From positions 496,001 to 560,000 of the forward strand of contig QEYB01000825.1 of assembly GCA_017562135.1 (NCBI GenBank): a stretch of DNA of 64,000 bases, in the 5' to 3' direction. The position numbers were made by a program, and so were the translations under genes. Source of the DNA: Dipylidium caninum. Lineage: Eukaryota > Platyhelminthes > Cestoda > Cyclophyllidea > Dipylidiidae. The notes beneath the pieces were generated by a model. The model did no database searches. It had not been told where the DNA came from and saw only the letters and a program-made list of their open reading frames with translations. How positions within the stretch are numbered: the first letter of the stretch is position 1; each line of letters starts with the position of its first letter. Positions 1 to 13,000 of this stretch are shown here, one piece after another.

Positions 1-1009
1 AGAATTCGTGACTTTAAAGTATTTAATTGACTGTTAGTAGAAATAAATAGTGGATTATAAGGTGGAATTCCAGCGGCAAGTGTTTAAAAATTTGACAGAT
101 GTGATCCTTGAAAATGTTATTCACCAACAGCCTTGCAATGCCCAATTTAGCATAATTGTCGGAAGACGGTTCTTTACTGATGATACTACTGAAATGGCAG
201 GTTAGTAGTAGTGGTAGTAGTATGTTTACCTTTGGGGTTTTTACTCACCTAGGGCCAAAATTATACTCTAATGCTAAAATACCGACTGATGAAGAGGTCT
301 TTTTAACTCTACCCGGGTGGAGGAACATGTGGATGACCACAGATCTCCGTCAACTATCCACATCGCGGTGGGACACTGTTGCCAACTCCCCCTTTCTGCC
401 TTTTCAATCAGCAACTAAGAGTATTTGATGTGTATCAGCACCAAGTGACTGTCTAAAAAGCATGATTATGGTAGTGGCAAAGGTCAAGGGCGTTCGTGTG
501 AAGCTCTGGGAGCGCTCGCATGTCATTACTTGGATCCCAGATCACTGTCCTTTCTCGTTTTAACATTGCCACAAGAGTTGCCTTTTCTTGGCTTGTTTAT
601 GATAGTCTAAATCGTTTTAAGAAATGTGTGTTGACTGCCATTAAGTTCACAAGCATGATCTATAGCCACTTGGACGTCCCCTTTAAGAGAATTATGCACC
701 GGCTGATCAAAGACTGTGGCTTGTCGAAATTCTCACCCCTCAAGAGGAACAGCCAAGGAAGATACTAGTTTGAGTAATTTTTAACCTTTTTTTCAGCCAA
801 TAGAACTGTATGGAGGAATATTTCACATCTGAAAGATTAAATCACATAAGTCGCATATCAGTGAGACATTTCCAGGGGTGTTGACGGCAAAGACGACGAC
901 GACGACGACGACGACCAGGACGTCTTCACCTCGCGGTGTTCCACCCTCAAACACTGTCGTATAATAAGTCTACCAGAAAAGTTATCTACTTGAAAGAAGA
1001 CGAACTTAC
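1..1009. other. Left edge, unassigned; probably holds 3' part of the RPTP gene
   Basis: The last RPTP exon I can place ends at 1010 with a GTAAGT donor on the minus strand, so at least one further exon should lie at lower coordinates, either here or beyond the window. I could not find one with the required phase 1 and a convincing acceptor. A (GAC)n trinucleotide tract lies at about 892-915 and produces poly-Ser/Asp open frames that are not genes. Confidence 0.4.
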
Positions 1010-1073
1010 CGACTTCTCCCGTCAACAATTGTACATAATAACTCACGAAGTCGTAGATAAAAATATATTGGAT
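1010..1073 (-). CDS. RPTP exon 24: Q-loop and following helix
   Basis: Acceptor CTTGCCTTTCAG, phase 0, donor GTCG|GTAAGT, phase 1. Joined to exon 23 it reads VQQD-IQYIFIYDFVSYYVQ, which matches the QTxxQYxFIxxxxxxY motif of phosphatases; the second Gln that positions the catalytic water is present. The 2.5-kb intron before it contains a mariner element. Confidence 0.85.
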
Positions 1074-4000
1074 CTGAAAGGCAAGAAAAGCTTATCTTCC
1101 TTCCTCTCATCCAGGCAGAGTTCTTTACACCCCTCAGAGAATATGCTGAGGACAGAAATATGGGGACTTTGTGTGGAAATGTTGTTACTTCTCAACGGAA
1201 ATACCAACAACTGACAAAAGAGTTTGACAGCACCTCGAAGGCAGGTCACATAGCCCTGCTGAAGGGTCGGGGGCGGGGGCCGAGGTGGAGGGACATCGCT
1301 CCATAACTTTCTACTCCAAGGTGAAATACCGGTCGGAGGAAAGAACTTTTTGCAGCTGTACTTCTCAGGGGCTGTTGGATAGTCTAACCTCCTGTTTGAG
1401 GGGCATTATTACGGGCTTTTAGCGGATGCCAAGCATCGACCTCAGAACACCTTTGTAAATCACGAGGAGGGACACTTTTATGAGATGACAACTCGAGTGA
1501 GTCCATAAATATTGCCGAGCTTTTAAAAGCCACGCCAAATGGTCGCCCCTTCTCCCTTCCCCCCGCCCCCACCGCGCCCCACCGCCTCGCCCCGGCCCCT
1601 CTCGAAAGTGTAGTCATGCTATATGGCACAGGAGGTGTTTACCCCTTCCAAATTATCTCCAAGTGTTATACACCCTAGGCGGATGAGATTTCGGGCGATG
1701 ATAAGACCAGGCTGGTTGTACAGGCTGTTGCATTTTTAGTTTGACTAAACCAGTGACTGTGTGACTATCAGCCGAACCAACTTCCCTCCCCGGCGAATTG
1801 TTGGCCTCAATCACCTGGAATTAGTTTGTCCGGAAGATAATCCCCTAACAGGCCAGGAGGTGGTAGCTTAGCACGGGGAAATGCAACTGGCATGGCTATT
1901 TCGGGAGGAGAGGAAGGAGGAGGAGGAGGAGCTCAGGGGGAAAGAGATCATTAACCAAGAAGGAATATGTGGGGGAACGAAAATACCCTCATTACGGCTG
2001 TATTAGACTGGGAACTATGAATTGGGCTTTGTTTGCTCAGTCTCTGTTCGGCTGCGACTGAGAGAGATGCATTTGTAACGTGGGCCCGATATTTGTATTT
2101 ATACAAATTTATGTTTGTGGTCAAATTTTGTTTTATTTTTGGCGAAAGCGGGTGGAAGCAAAATGCTATTTACAGCTGCTTTTCTTGTGCAAATTCCAAT
2201 TTAATCATAGCGCAGCTCAGTCGGTTTGGAGAGAAGCATGAATGAGGCGTTTGGAGGTGATTCCACTAATGTAAAAAGCGCTCGAGGTTGCCTCGAAAAA
2301 GTTCATTCTACCAAGTTGAGTGTCGGCAAGGAGCCTCGAGGTGGACGAGCACCGGTCCCTGTCCACAATGAGGAGGAAGTAAAGACGATCGCTGTGGAAT
2401 CTCCTCCACACATCGAACTATTCGTGGACCTCAAAGGAACTGGCCAGCCGGCTGTGACAGCATCACAGCATCTGCCAACGATAAATGAGAAAAGGAAAAA
2501 AGTGGACTGACGCAGGTGGAGATGATCGGGTGAACCGCGATGCTGCTTCCTTCACACTTCGGAATTGGCGTCGTTTCCACACCAAATCATCGCTCGTCAT
2601 GGAAAGTGGATTTTGTGTGACGGTCGAAGGCGATCAAACAACAGGTGGGTAGAGAAGGATTCAAACCCGAGACACCACCCCAGGCCGGCGTTTCTATACG
2701 GTGGAATGTCCGAGGAGGAATCTTCCATCATTCCCCACTTCCTGCAACCACCAAGTGGAAGGAGGCGATTGCTCTTGCAACTTACATTCATTCAACACCC
2801 ATTTCAAGGTTTCCAGCCTCCTTTATCCACGCGAAGAAGCATTGTCAAGTGAGGAGGCGGACGTACTTCCCCACTTCCAACGTCTACTATGAGAATTGTC
2901 CGTAAACAATCACCTCCTTTGTTCGGCTACAGCAGCGCCGAACGACAAATGACAAAGAAAAGAATAAGTGGACTGATGCAAGTGCAGTGAATTGAGTGAC
3001 CGTAACACACATTCACCACCGTTTTTACACAAAAACGGCCGAAAGAGATCAAGCAAGCGGGGCGAATCAGAATACACCTTCCAAGACACCGCCCCAGGCC
3101 GAAATTTCGTCAAGATAAAGATAAATTATGGCTTCCATATGGTGGAATGTTTACGGAGTGATCATCCATTATTCCTCTCTTCCTTCCTTCCTTCCTTCCT
3201 GCCTTCCTTTCTCCCCACAACCGTCGGACGAAATCATGACAGCGGCGCAGTCCTCCCATTACCACGCATTTAATTGATGTTATGCATGGGGGGAAACTCA
3301 TGAATAATAAATAAATAAACAATTATTTCTTTGTGCTACAAAAGACCAGTATGACTAGCCAAATCGTTGAGATAAAGTCGTAAATGCCAACGGGGCTTAT
3401 CTCGCTTAAATCATAAGGAAAAGCGTGAAACATAAATAATGCTCTTTCACACCCGTTTCATAATTTCCAGCCTCATTGGCAGAAGATTTACGCGAAAGAA
3501 TTCCTTGGTGATGGCGTCTGGGAGGTGTTAACACGAGAGAGGTCGAAATGTCTCAAAAGATCGTGGACTAAGGACAACTTACATCTTGTTGGACAGTTTT
3601 TGGCCGTTGGGATCGCAACCACAGAACAGTCTTGAATATGTCCACTTTGGAGGGACTTGTGTAAAGGGTTGCCTGATTTTGAAGGAGGATGGAATTCCCC
3701 ATCTCGGTCACATTTGCATATATAGACTCGAGAAGGTGTGTACCCTCGTCCTCCCCTGAAATTTCGCACATATTTCCCACCTGCGGACTCAACTAGCCCT
3801 CGAATGTACCGGGTGAGCATGTCAATTGCAATGAAGGTGCCTGTTCTCCCGACTCCAGCGCTGAAAAGGTTAGCAAATGGGCGAAATGTGATAGTCCGGG
3901 TATATTTTTTCACCTTGGTAAAAGATAAAAGTTAAAAAAAGACTCCTCCACAGTGGAGATGAGAAGGAAGGGAAACCTGCAGTGGACGAGGACAGCGGCG

Positions 4001-7000
4001 TCGGAGTGGCCTTTGATGGCCTTGAGATCCTCCCAGTACTTCTTCAGAAATACGTAGAAGTCGTCCTTTCTGGGCACCTTAAAATCGTCCCAACTCGTCA
4101 TTAGAAGTTGGATTATCCGCCGGGGAACGCTATTTTCGACTGCCTACAAAGGAAAAAGACGAGTCGCCTACTGCTTCATGACATACACATGGGTGTTTAA
4201 AAAAAGGCCATCAGGGGCGAGATTTTGGCTACTTCATGTTTCTTCTGATTGGAAAATTAACTTAATAACGGAGGCTATAAAAATCCGGGCTTTGGTGCCT
4301 GGGAGAAAGGCGCCTTTCGCATCGTCCAAACCTGGAGAAATGACGGATAAACAAATTCGCGGTGGCCTAAAACCGCAGGAGGTTGCAAACATATTCAAAC
4401 TCCTCGACTCCGCGTCCCACTCACCGTGTTGCGCACGACGAGGACGCGACGAATATAACAGAAACCGGTCTCGGTGTTCTGCAGGGTGATCACGAAGTTG
4501 CCGTAGGTCACGCTGCCCAATTTGTTCGTCTTCTCCGCCGCCGTCTCAATGTCGCCGAGGCCGCCGACGCCTTTCTCCCCGCCCTGCATGCGTGGCCAGT
4601 AGGGCCAGCACTTCTCCTTCTCGTTTTCGTACAGTCTGAAGGACAGGAAACCCCATTTTAATCAATCAGCGGTGAGAGGCAACTAGGTTGAAGGCTGAAG
4701 GCTGAAGGCTACTTTCAGCCACTTCACATGAACGGGACGATGAGCTCCTCCCCCTTCTGCAAGGCGTCTGTGGGCCTTACGCCCTTCTCGGAAATGCCTC
4801 CTGACCTGTCTGTCCCACAGGTCAGCTTTTGCTGTGCAACAAGCCCGATGCTCGTCTTCTCGTCGCGGTGAGCCATGCCCGAGAGGAGGAGGAGGATGAA
4901 CGTCTGCCCTCCCTGTGCTCTTAGAAAGACGCTTCCGAGGCCGGCGACTCGCCCACTCGTCTTGCGGAGTGGCCCAATTTATGGTGATGTGCTGCTTCAA
5001 TCGCGCAAAATGTCTTCCTTGGGAGAATAACTTGACTGCTCCCCTGCAACTAATTCCATTTCGTTGGGCTGAAGGGGAGAGGACTTTCGATTCCATGCGT
5101 TTAGTCGGTGGGGAAATATGGGGTTGGCAAATAATTCGAATTTCTCGTCTTTGCTGTCAAAGAACCGAACAGACTGTGATTTGGCATCATCAGTGGAGTC
5201 TGTAGAAAGCGGACCACTTGAGGCGTTCTGCCTACAACACCGAAAGCCACGGCTTCATGGCGGAGGTGTCCACGCATTACGTCAACTCCGATCCCGTAAC
5301 TTCTGCTGAGTGTCCAAAGATGTCACTGCGGTGTTCGGCATTTTCGTGGGGGAAATCAAGACTTCCTTGCGAAGATTTGCCGCTTCTGGCCGCTTAGTTT
5401 GAATGGCATCGCTCAGGTTGGCGAGTTGTTGGAGGAACACGCTTGAATTGGTCGTTTGGTGACAGTTTCCCCACCCCACCCACCCCCCCGATCCCCGATT
5501 CCCGCGATCCCCCTCCCCCTCCCCAAACTGACAGCAGAATTTCTCTTTTTGGCGACTCTCCGCTTTCGACGCCGTCTGGGCCGGTTCAGCTCGCATCACC
5601 CACCACACCTCGCCCGATCAACGCTGTTCCTATCAACCCTCCGCTCCTCCTCCTCGTCGCCAGCAAATCGCCTGTTCAGAAGTGGATCACCTTCGTTGCC
5701 TCTCAGATGCCAAGGCGCTGCACCAAATGAACTTCCTCGAGCCGGTGAGGGCGGCAGCCAAAGGTGGAGTTTCCTGATGTGGCCAAACCTCTTCCATGCA
5801 CCTCTGCGACACACGAGGCTCCTCTCTGCGGCATCGCGTCTTGAGCTGCGACGAGCTGAAGCGACAACCGCCTCGAGTGGTCGACGCCCCACCGACTTCA
5901 GGTGGACGGACGACCAGGTCGTAGGGCACATTTTCAGTGAAAAGTCACCACAGCAAAGTGAGGGCAACCAACTTTGACGCGAGTGCCTTTCTTCCTTCGG
6001 GGTTTCACTCCCATCGGCGGGAAATAACTTCTCCTTCGCTTGCGATGTGCATTCTTCGTCTTTTTGAAAATATCGCGAATTTCGGTCAGTAGCGTGATGA
6101 CTCCGCCTCCCCACGAAATATGGCAAAAGTGCTTGCCAGCTGACAGTCCGTTGAACTAATTTCAAGCATCCATTGGGAATGCAGACACGACAAAACACTG
6201 ATCCCTCACGGTCACCTTGCCGAATATGCATGAGCAGACTTCAAGAGGGAATATCAACGGCCTCGCCTCAACAGCCTCCTCGTGTCAATGTCGGAGGACG
6301 AGAGGCGGCGCCTTCAAGCCACAGTCGCAGCTTCCACCAACACAACGGCGACGTCTTCTTTCAAGTCGCAAACAGACTTTCTCTTCACGAAATATGACCA
6401 AATTAATAATCAGCCGTCGATCCGATGAAACCTTTCCCCTTGATCATTTCACGACGTGGCCATGAGGAAAGACCCGAGACAGAAAAAGATAGTCCACCTC
6501 GGCCACCATCCCTGCGACATTATTTTCCCAAAATAATGCGTAGTCGCGAAACTTATTTAGCATCGTATTGACTGAGTCGATGAGGGGGGGGTGGGGGTGG
6601 GGGTGGGGGTGGGGGTGGGGGGGAAGGGGAAGGGGAAGGGGAAGGGGGAGGGGAGGGGGGCACTGCGAGAGTGCGAGGGCGATTAATCTCGCCACACGTT
6701 TAGCTTTTATGACGAATTGCCTTCTCTCCACCCCGCCACGCCCCGTCCCGCTTCGCTCCCCTCCCCCCCCCAATCCCGCCCTCCTCCTCCCCTCAGCACT
6801 GTGCCACCATCGAGCCCGAAATAGCCTCCTCCTCCACCGGTACAAAAAAACACGCCTCCTCAACACCGAGACGCGTGGAGCGATTGTGGGGCAGACGATG
6901 GTTTTACCTGGGCAAATCAAATCCACATTTTCGCCGAATGCGTGTCTCGATCCCGTGAAGGGAGTCTCCTCGGTGGAGGAGGAGGATTTTGGTCTTGGAC

Positions 7001-10000
7001 CCGTCAAGGTGCAATTAAAAATCGCCTAATTGTAACTTCCTGTAGGGCAGATAAAAGGCAAAATTATATGCCGAAGACCGCCGAGTTGGTCCATCGCAAG
7101 GGTACTTAATTTACTTATTTACGCCAGCCTTCTTTCACCATTCCATAAAACCGTCTGACTTGGCCAAAGTGGCCTTCTTTCAAGTCGTTCGTCTGTCCTA
7201 TGCCTTCTGGCCGGCCAAGTGGGACTTGTAATGACTCGCCTGGTTAACATGACGATAAGTCGAACGTTGGAATCCCAAATCGCCTGCCAGAAGAGTCCCA
7301 CGGAACAGCGCTTGGGCGCCTGGGCGGCCACGTAGACGCTGGGGCAGCAGCTGCGGTCGAGGTGGTCATCCACGAAGTTGGTGCGTAGCGGAGGCGCGTC
7401 AGACGGTATGAGACTGGCGTTGACGTAGTCTGACAAGGCGGTCACAGCGATGGGCTCGGCCTTGGGGTCGAGGGCGTCCGGCGGACAGACGTCCTCTAGT
7501 GCGTACTCCCTCTTCAACCTCAGACGATTTTGATCGTCTAGACGTGGTAATCCAAGAAAAAGGGGATGAGGAAAGGGATAGGACACTGTCCAAAGCGAAA
7601 ATCTGCTTGTGCATCCATCTTCCCCTCAGCAAGGACATTTCCTTCGAGAAGATGATGACGGCTTCCACTTCGCAAAATTCGGTGACGTAAACGTAAAATG
7701 AGGTGGGTGACATTCGACAGCGGGACATTCTCCCCTAATCCCCCCACCAGGAAGGTCTCTCCACTCTCCCTTGTGGTGCCATTCTTTAAGCCTGCATCCG
7801 CACATGAAAGCTTCGGTGGTTTAAGAGGCTGTCCCCGACTTTGTTCACAAATAATCTCTGCGTCTCGTCGACTTGCTCGATGTGATCAGCCACCCAAATA
7901 CTGGTAACCTCCGTACGACTTTATGTGGGCCTCGACAGACTGGCGGTCGCAACTGTGAAGGCGCGGACAAGGAGGTTTCACCACTTATGGTTGAGGAGTT
8001 GGAGTGGAGTTTCCTTCTTTTCACATTCATAAGTTTAATCTCCACACCACAGAGGGTCTTTAGCCTCGGAGACTTGGTCAAGAGCTCCGAGTGCAGTCTT
8101 TGGTGCTGCTAAAGAAGACGACCATTTCTCCACGCTCACTTGACAGCGGGTTGACTGGCGAGAGGCACTCCCAATCATCGCCTCTCTTTTACGAGTGGAG
8201 AGGACCTGACACAGGCCGTTCCGAGACCTCCTTTTTGAGCCTCATGCCGAACTGTCGTCCATGCGACGGTGTCGACGCCTCTTACGCCTGTGACTGCTCT
8301 TCGGATGTCCAGTCTGTCAGGTGGTTCGTAGAAATTAGCACATGGAGCACTGAGACGTGCCTCAACTACCCTCGACCAAACTAGGGATAGGAAAAATTGG
8401 ACGAAATTTCGGGCCCGGCAGATGCCAACGCGTGATAAAGGCGTGCGGGCTAAGGAAAGCCGAGAAGGAGGCCAAAAGCTTCTTCTCGCAAAATAAAATT
8501 ACGGAGAAGAGAGTGAGTAGAGAGGTGAGGTGATTTTTTTATCCAAAGCATGTCTCTCTTGCCCCGCCATGGGGCAAAATTGCCCCTCTTATGGGCACAA
8601 TTCGGTCAGTGCCTATCAGCCACGACGGCTGAGTCAAAAAAGGTTAAAAGTCACAAGTAGGGAAGAGCGATGGGGCCTACAGGGCACAATGTTCTTGTAC
8701 CGATTCCTCGGCCGATTTTCGGGATGTGTGCCCACTTCCGTGGTGAGGCACTTTTCGTCCTGTTGTGCAGCTGCGTGGCTCTGCAAAGTCTAAAATTGCA
8801 AAGGAAACACACACATTCAAGAGTGAGCGACGCAAGTATCGAGCAAGAAAATTGTGAAAAGTGAATACCTCAGCGGAGGATGGCTGGGAAAATAAACAAC
8901 ATTTCAGCAGCGAAAGATTCAGGCTAAAACCTACCCTGAATTCCTCACGCAAAGCTGCATAATCATTTTCGGCGTAGGTGGCGACAGTTTTGACGAATTC
9001 CGCCAATCGAATCGGTGGTGGAATCCTCCGAAGACGTCTAAATCCGCCGACGGTCAGTAAAAGTTACCATGGATGATGGCAAATGGCGGCGTGTGTGTGG
9101 GTGAAAGACTTACGCGGCGAATCTCTTCTGTAATCTGCCAACACTATCAATCTGCGTTGACACTTCATCTTCGCTGGGCTCTTTCCTATAAAACAACAAT
9201 CGAGTGCCCTTTACCGCCCCCTTGTCTGCTACATCAAAACGAAAAAAATGCTTGTCAACTGCCTTGAGCCTCCTGAGGCCGAGGCAGTCAGCCTATCAAG
9301 GGTCTCCTTGACGAGGACCGCGGGGGAACCCACATGTACTGGTCGCGTCTGACGACGGTCTGTCGACGCCTCCGTATGATCACCGCAGCAACGATGATGG
9401 TCACCAGAAGAATTGTCAAGATGCCCGTTATCAGCCCCACCTGGAAACGGGCTTTTGAGAGGACAACTGAAAAAAATACAACATAAACGAAACGAAATGT
9501 GTCTTCTCTTCCCAATTTTGTCCTTTAAGTGGTTTCTCTTAGGATGGAAACTGTGAAATGGACATCGGAAGAAAGTAGAAAACAAAAGGGGCAACTTTCA
9601 CTGTTATTTATTCTATGCAAACGAAATAATTTCCATTGGCACTCACTGCTTTCCACCAATTGACTTTTTGAAAAGAAAAAATACACCGTTTGTAGAGTTA
9701 ATAAACGATTCCGAGTGTTACAGAGCAACACTTTGGTTAGTGTGATTTTTTCCCTTCAAAAATAACTTGTAAAATGGGAGATTTGGCAAAATTCCATGTT
9801 GTAGAGAATTTATTTAATTTATAAACAATAATGGAAGCTTTATATGCTCCTCGTCCAGCATTATCATCATGCAGTAATGTTGAGTCGGGCGCGGTCGAGC
9901 AGCGCTGGTTGTTTCGCCGTCATAAGGTTTTATTCTCATGGTTAACATCAGTGCTATTCACAATACTAGTAGTTCTGTGCGTGGATCGTCGTCTTTGGTT

Positions 10001-13000
10001 CCTCCTCCTCGATTGTCTTCCTTCTCGAGGTCCCTCCACGATACTCAAGTTGCTAGAATGAGTTTTTCGGGGTCCACCGCGAAGCCTGTTGAGCTGCGCT
10101 ATGATTAACTTTAAACTCGTACAAAAAAGTAGACTCAAATCGAGTTCTCGCTTCCATTAACTTCTAGCGGAGAATAAAATAAAAGTGCGAAATATTTTGA
10201 CAGATGAAAATGAAGAATGCAAGTGAAATTTTTAAAAAGGAATGTCGACAGTGGACAGAGACACTAGACAACAAATGCCCGTTTCATAGTTTCCAGCTTT
10301 AATACTGTGGCGGTGAGGATAGTCGCCAACAAAAGCCACTCTCACTAATGGCACTTGGGTTTTCATTTCCAGCCCCGAGGCGACTGTTGCATGCCTCCGC
10401 ACTGGACGAAAGGATGGCCGAGACGAGATACACCGTCTGACGCCTCACCTTGTGCGTCTGTCTGCCAAAATTGTTCCATTATCTGATGTACAGCGCCAAA
10501 TTTCACCGCGTGAGCTCTCACCATCCCCGTGGACAGGTTGTTCGCCTCCGCGAACCCCTGGAATCCGAGCACGAGCCTTGTGGTGATCCTGTCAAGGTTC
10601 GAGGTCAAATGCTCGGCACTTTGGAGCGGATCTGTGGAGCTGTTGATGCAACGCGAGGCATCGCCGACACCGCTCGTTTTACCTCCGGCAGGGCGTTCTC
10701 CTAAAACGGAGGCTGCACGTAAGACACTTCCTGCGGAGGACTTTTCAATGTTCACAATCTATCTTGAGGAGTTTGGGGTGATTCCAAAGTGCCACATTTG
10801 CTTAGTCTCATTCAATTAAGCAGGAGAGCGTTTTTCTTTTCGAGGCTGAGGCGAGGGGGTTCGGAGGAGTTCACTTCTCCCTCCGCCTCGGCCAGTGATC
10901 TTCCAAGTGTCCCATTCTGCCTGGAAGCAACACCTCGAGGTCGGCCGGCCTTACAGGCTGAGAGAGAACTGTCTGAATCTACCAAATCGACGGCCTTTGG
11001 TAAAATATCAACCGAGACGCATTGCAACAGCAGGGGTCCAACGACGCCTCGCAGAATGCTGAGGCAGAGGCGGGAGAAAACAAGAGGACCTCCTCGGTAG
11101 GCTAAGGGAATCCACCGCCTTCATCAGAGTCGTGCACGCTCAAATTACTTCCTTTCCACGCCAGAAGCCTCCTCCTCCGCCTCCTCCACTTCCTCGTCCC
11201 CTCCTCCTCCTCCTCCTCCTCATCATCATCGTCATTTCACCCCACTTTTGACCTGAGTACGTGGCTTCTGATGCCTAGAAGACGAGGGTTTTCCCGAGTG
11301 CCCTGTTAATCACCGAGGCGGAAGGGAGACGGTGGATTTCAGCCCTTCGTGGCATGCGACTCCTGGTAATTGTGGTCATAATGGAACTTCCAGACCCATT
11401 GTTTGTGACTCCATAATAATATGTTGCGTAGGAGAGAGGGAATAGGGGCGAAGGTGGGGCCGGGGGAGGGAGGATAGGTTCTCGATCCAACAGGCTGTGT
11501 CCACTAATGATAAGTCAAATAAAGGAAACAAACAGAAGGTCTACCGGCATGTTCTGTCCATGGCTAAAATAAATCTCAATACACTTTTTTTCTTGCCTTT
11601 AATGAACTTTACGACGTAATACAATTGTCATCATTGTTAATTACTTCTTGTAAGTGTGAGACTAATTTGAGTGTCACCTTTCTGAGAAATGTTTTAACAC
11701 TTGAGGCGAAAAACCGAACCACGGTTTGTTTGATATCCTCTTCATCTTTGGATGTTTTGCCCTTCAAAATATTTTGCAACAGTCGACTGGAGCACAGGCC
11801 GGGGAATATGGTGGAGGTAAGAGCATTTCCCGGCTCCGTTCCGCAATTCTTTAACGAGTCCTCGGAGTAGCGTGTGGCCTGGCATTCCCATCATGTCGGC
11901 CTCTGTTCTTTAACTCATCCATTTGGCGTCAAGCCTTCTCCCAATTGAGCCTTTCACTCCTTTCTAATTGCTCGTAAAGCATTCATCCTGGAATTTTCCA
12001 CCTCACACACCACCAAATTCTCTTATTCGAATTCAGATTTGCTTTAGAGGTGAAGGGCCACGTGCTCCGGGCCGATAATATGCTCTTCATCGCGATTTTT
12101 CGTAGATGATCCACTTTTCATGCCCGGACAAACGCCCTCGGCCGGACAGGGTGAAAGAAACGCCCAAGTTGGTGAATGTGTCGCCTAATCGACTGGAGGG
12201 ACTTGAGGTCATCCGTAACGCCAACTTCCTCAACTGTCTCCCATTTGTCAGGCATTTCTTCACCGTGAGTCCCCCCTTTTGTGCGGGTTTTTTGTAAATC
12301 TACCGGCCACAGTCGGTTATATTCACCAACCACCCAGTGTCCCACGCATCCAATGATGTGTGGACCATCGAAGGCGGGCCGACGGTGGTCTTCACGAGGC
12401 TAGTCGCGCACGCCACCTGACAGGCCTCCTTTCCGCCACTTGGGCTCTGCCCGCCGCCACACTCTCCTCGCGCCCTCAACCACCTCGAAACAGGTTAATT
12501 TCACTGCCAAGACTCTGGAGACGTGGCCAAATCGTTGCGTGAACGGGAGAAGAGGCCTTATCCGCGTTTTTCTTCCCCAACAGACGAGGTCCATTGCCTG
12601 AGAAGGGGTCTTCGGCGTATTGCCGCCACGCCGAACCACACAAAGCCTCTTCATGTCGCCGTTTCGGACCTCGGTTTCCACAGCAGTCGTGACGATGGCG
12701 TGGACGCACCCTTCAGAGAGACCATCCAGCCCGCCTTGAGACTCCCCTGATCAAGATGTGAGGAAACACTGCTGACGTGGGGGTGGCGTCTCTCGTGCAC
12801 ACTGGCATGGAACCCGTCATCACTCACGCCTGCGCGGGTCTTCCTGTCTCGAATGTCCGAAAATGCCTTCTCCATGGCCGGAGGCGAGGCTCACAACATG
12901 CAACGAGTGTTCGTTTACGCCTCGTACTGATGGCATTTGAGGTGAAAGGCAGCCGATGAGACTGAAAACGACGTAGTCAGAGGGGCGAGGAGATATGGAG

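Larger units (their letters stand above)
4636..7239. other. RPTP intron 19 (GC-AG) with repeat copy and G-rich tract
   Basis: This is 2.6 kb. It contains one copy of the ~850-bp dispersed repeat (5190-6060) and the G-rich tract at 6583-6660. The rest shows no recognisable gene. Long open frames at 5456-6231 and 6444-7029 are compositional. Confidence 0.6.

Noticed and set aside
858..1249. Overlapping plus- and minus-strand open frames with poly-Ser runs
   Set aside because: They are produced by the (GAC)n tract; the only coding part is RPTP exon 24 at 1010-1073.
5456..6231. Open frames of 173 and 211 codons in the dispersed repeat
   Set aside because: I tested the idea of a degenerate Gypsy gag or reverse transcriptase, but no motif lines up, and the second copy at 20 kb does not keep the same frame.
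6444..7029. Long Gly/Arg- and Pro-rich open frames on both strands
   Set aside because: They come from the G-rich hexamer tract and have no splice or domain support.
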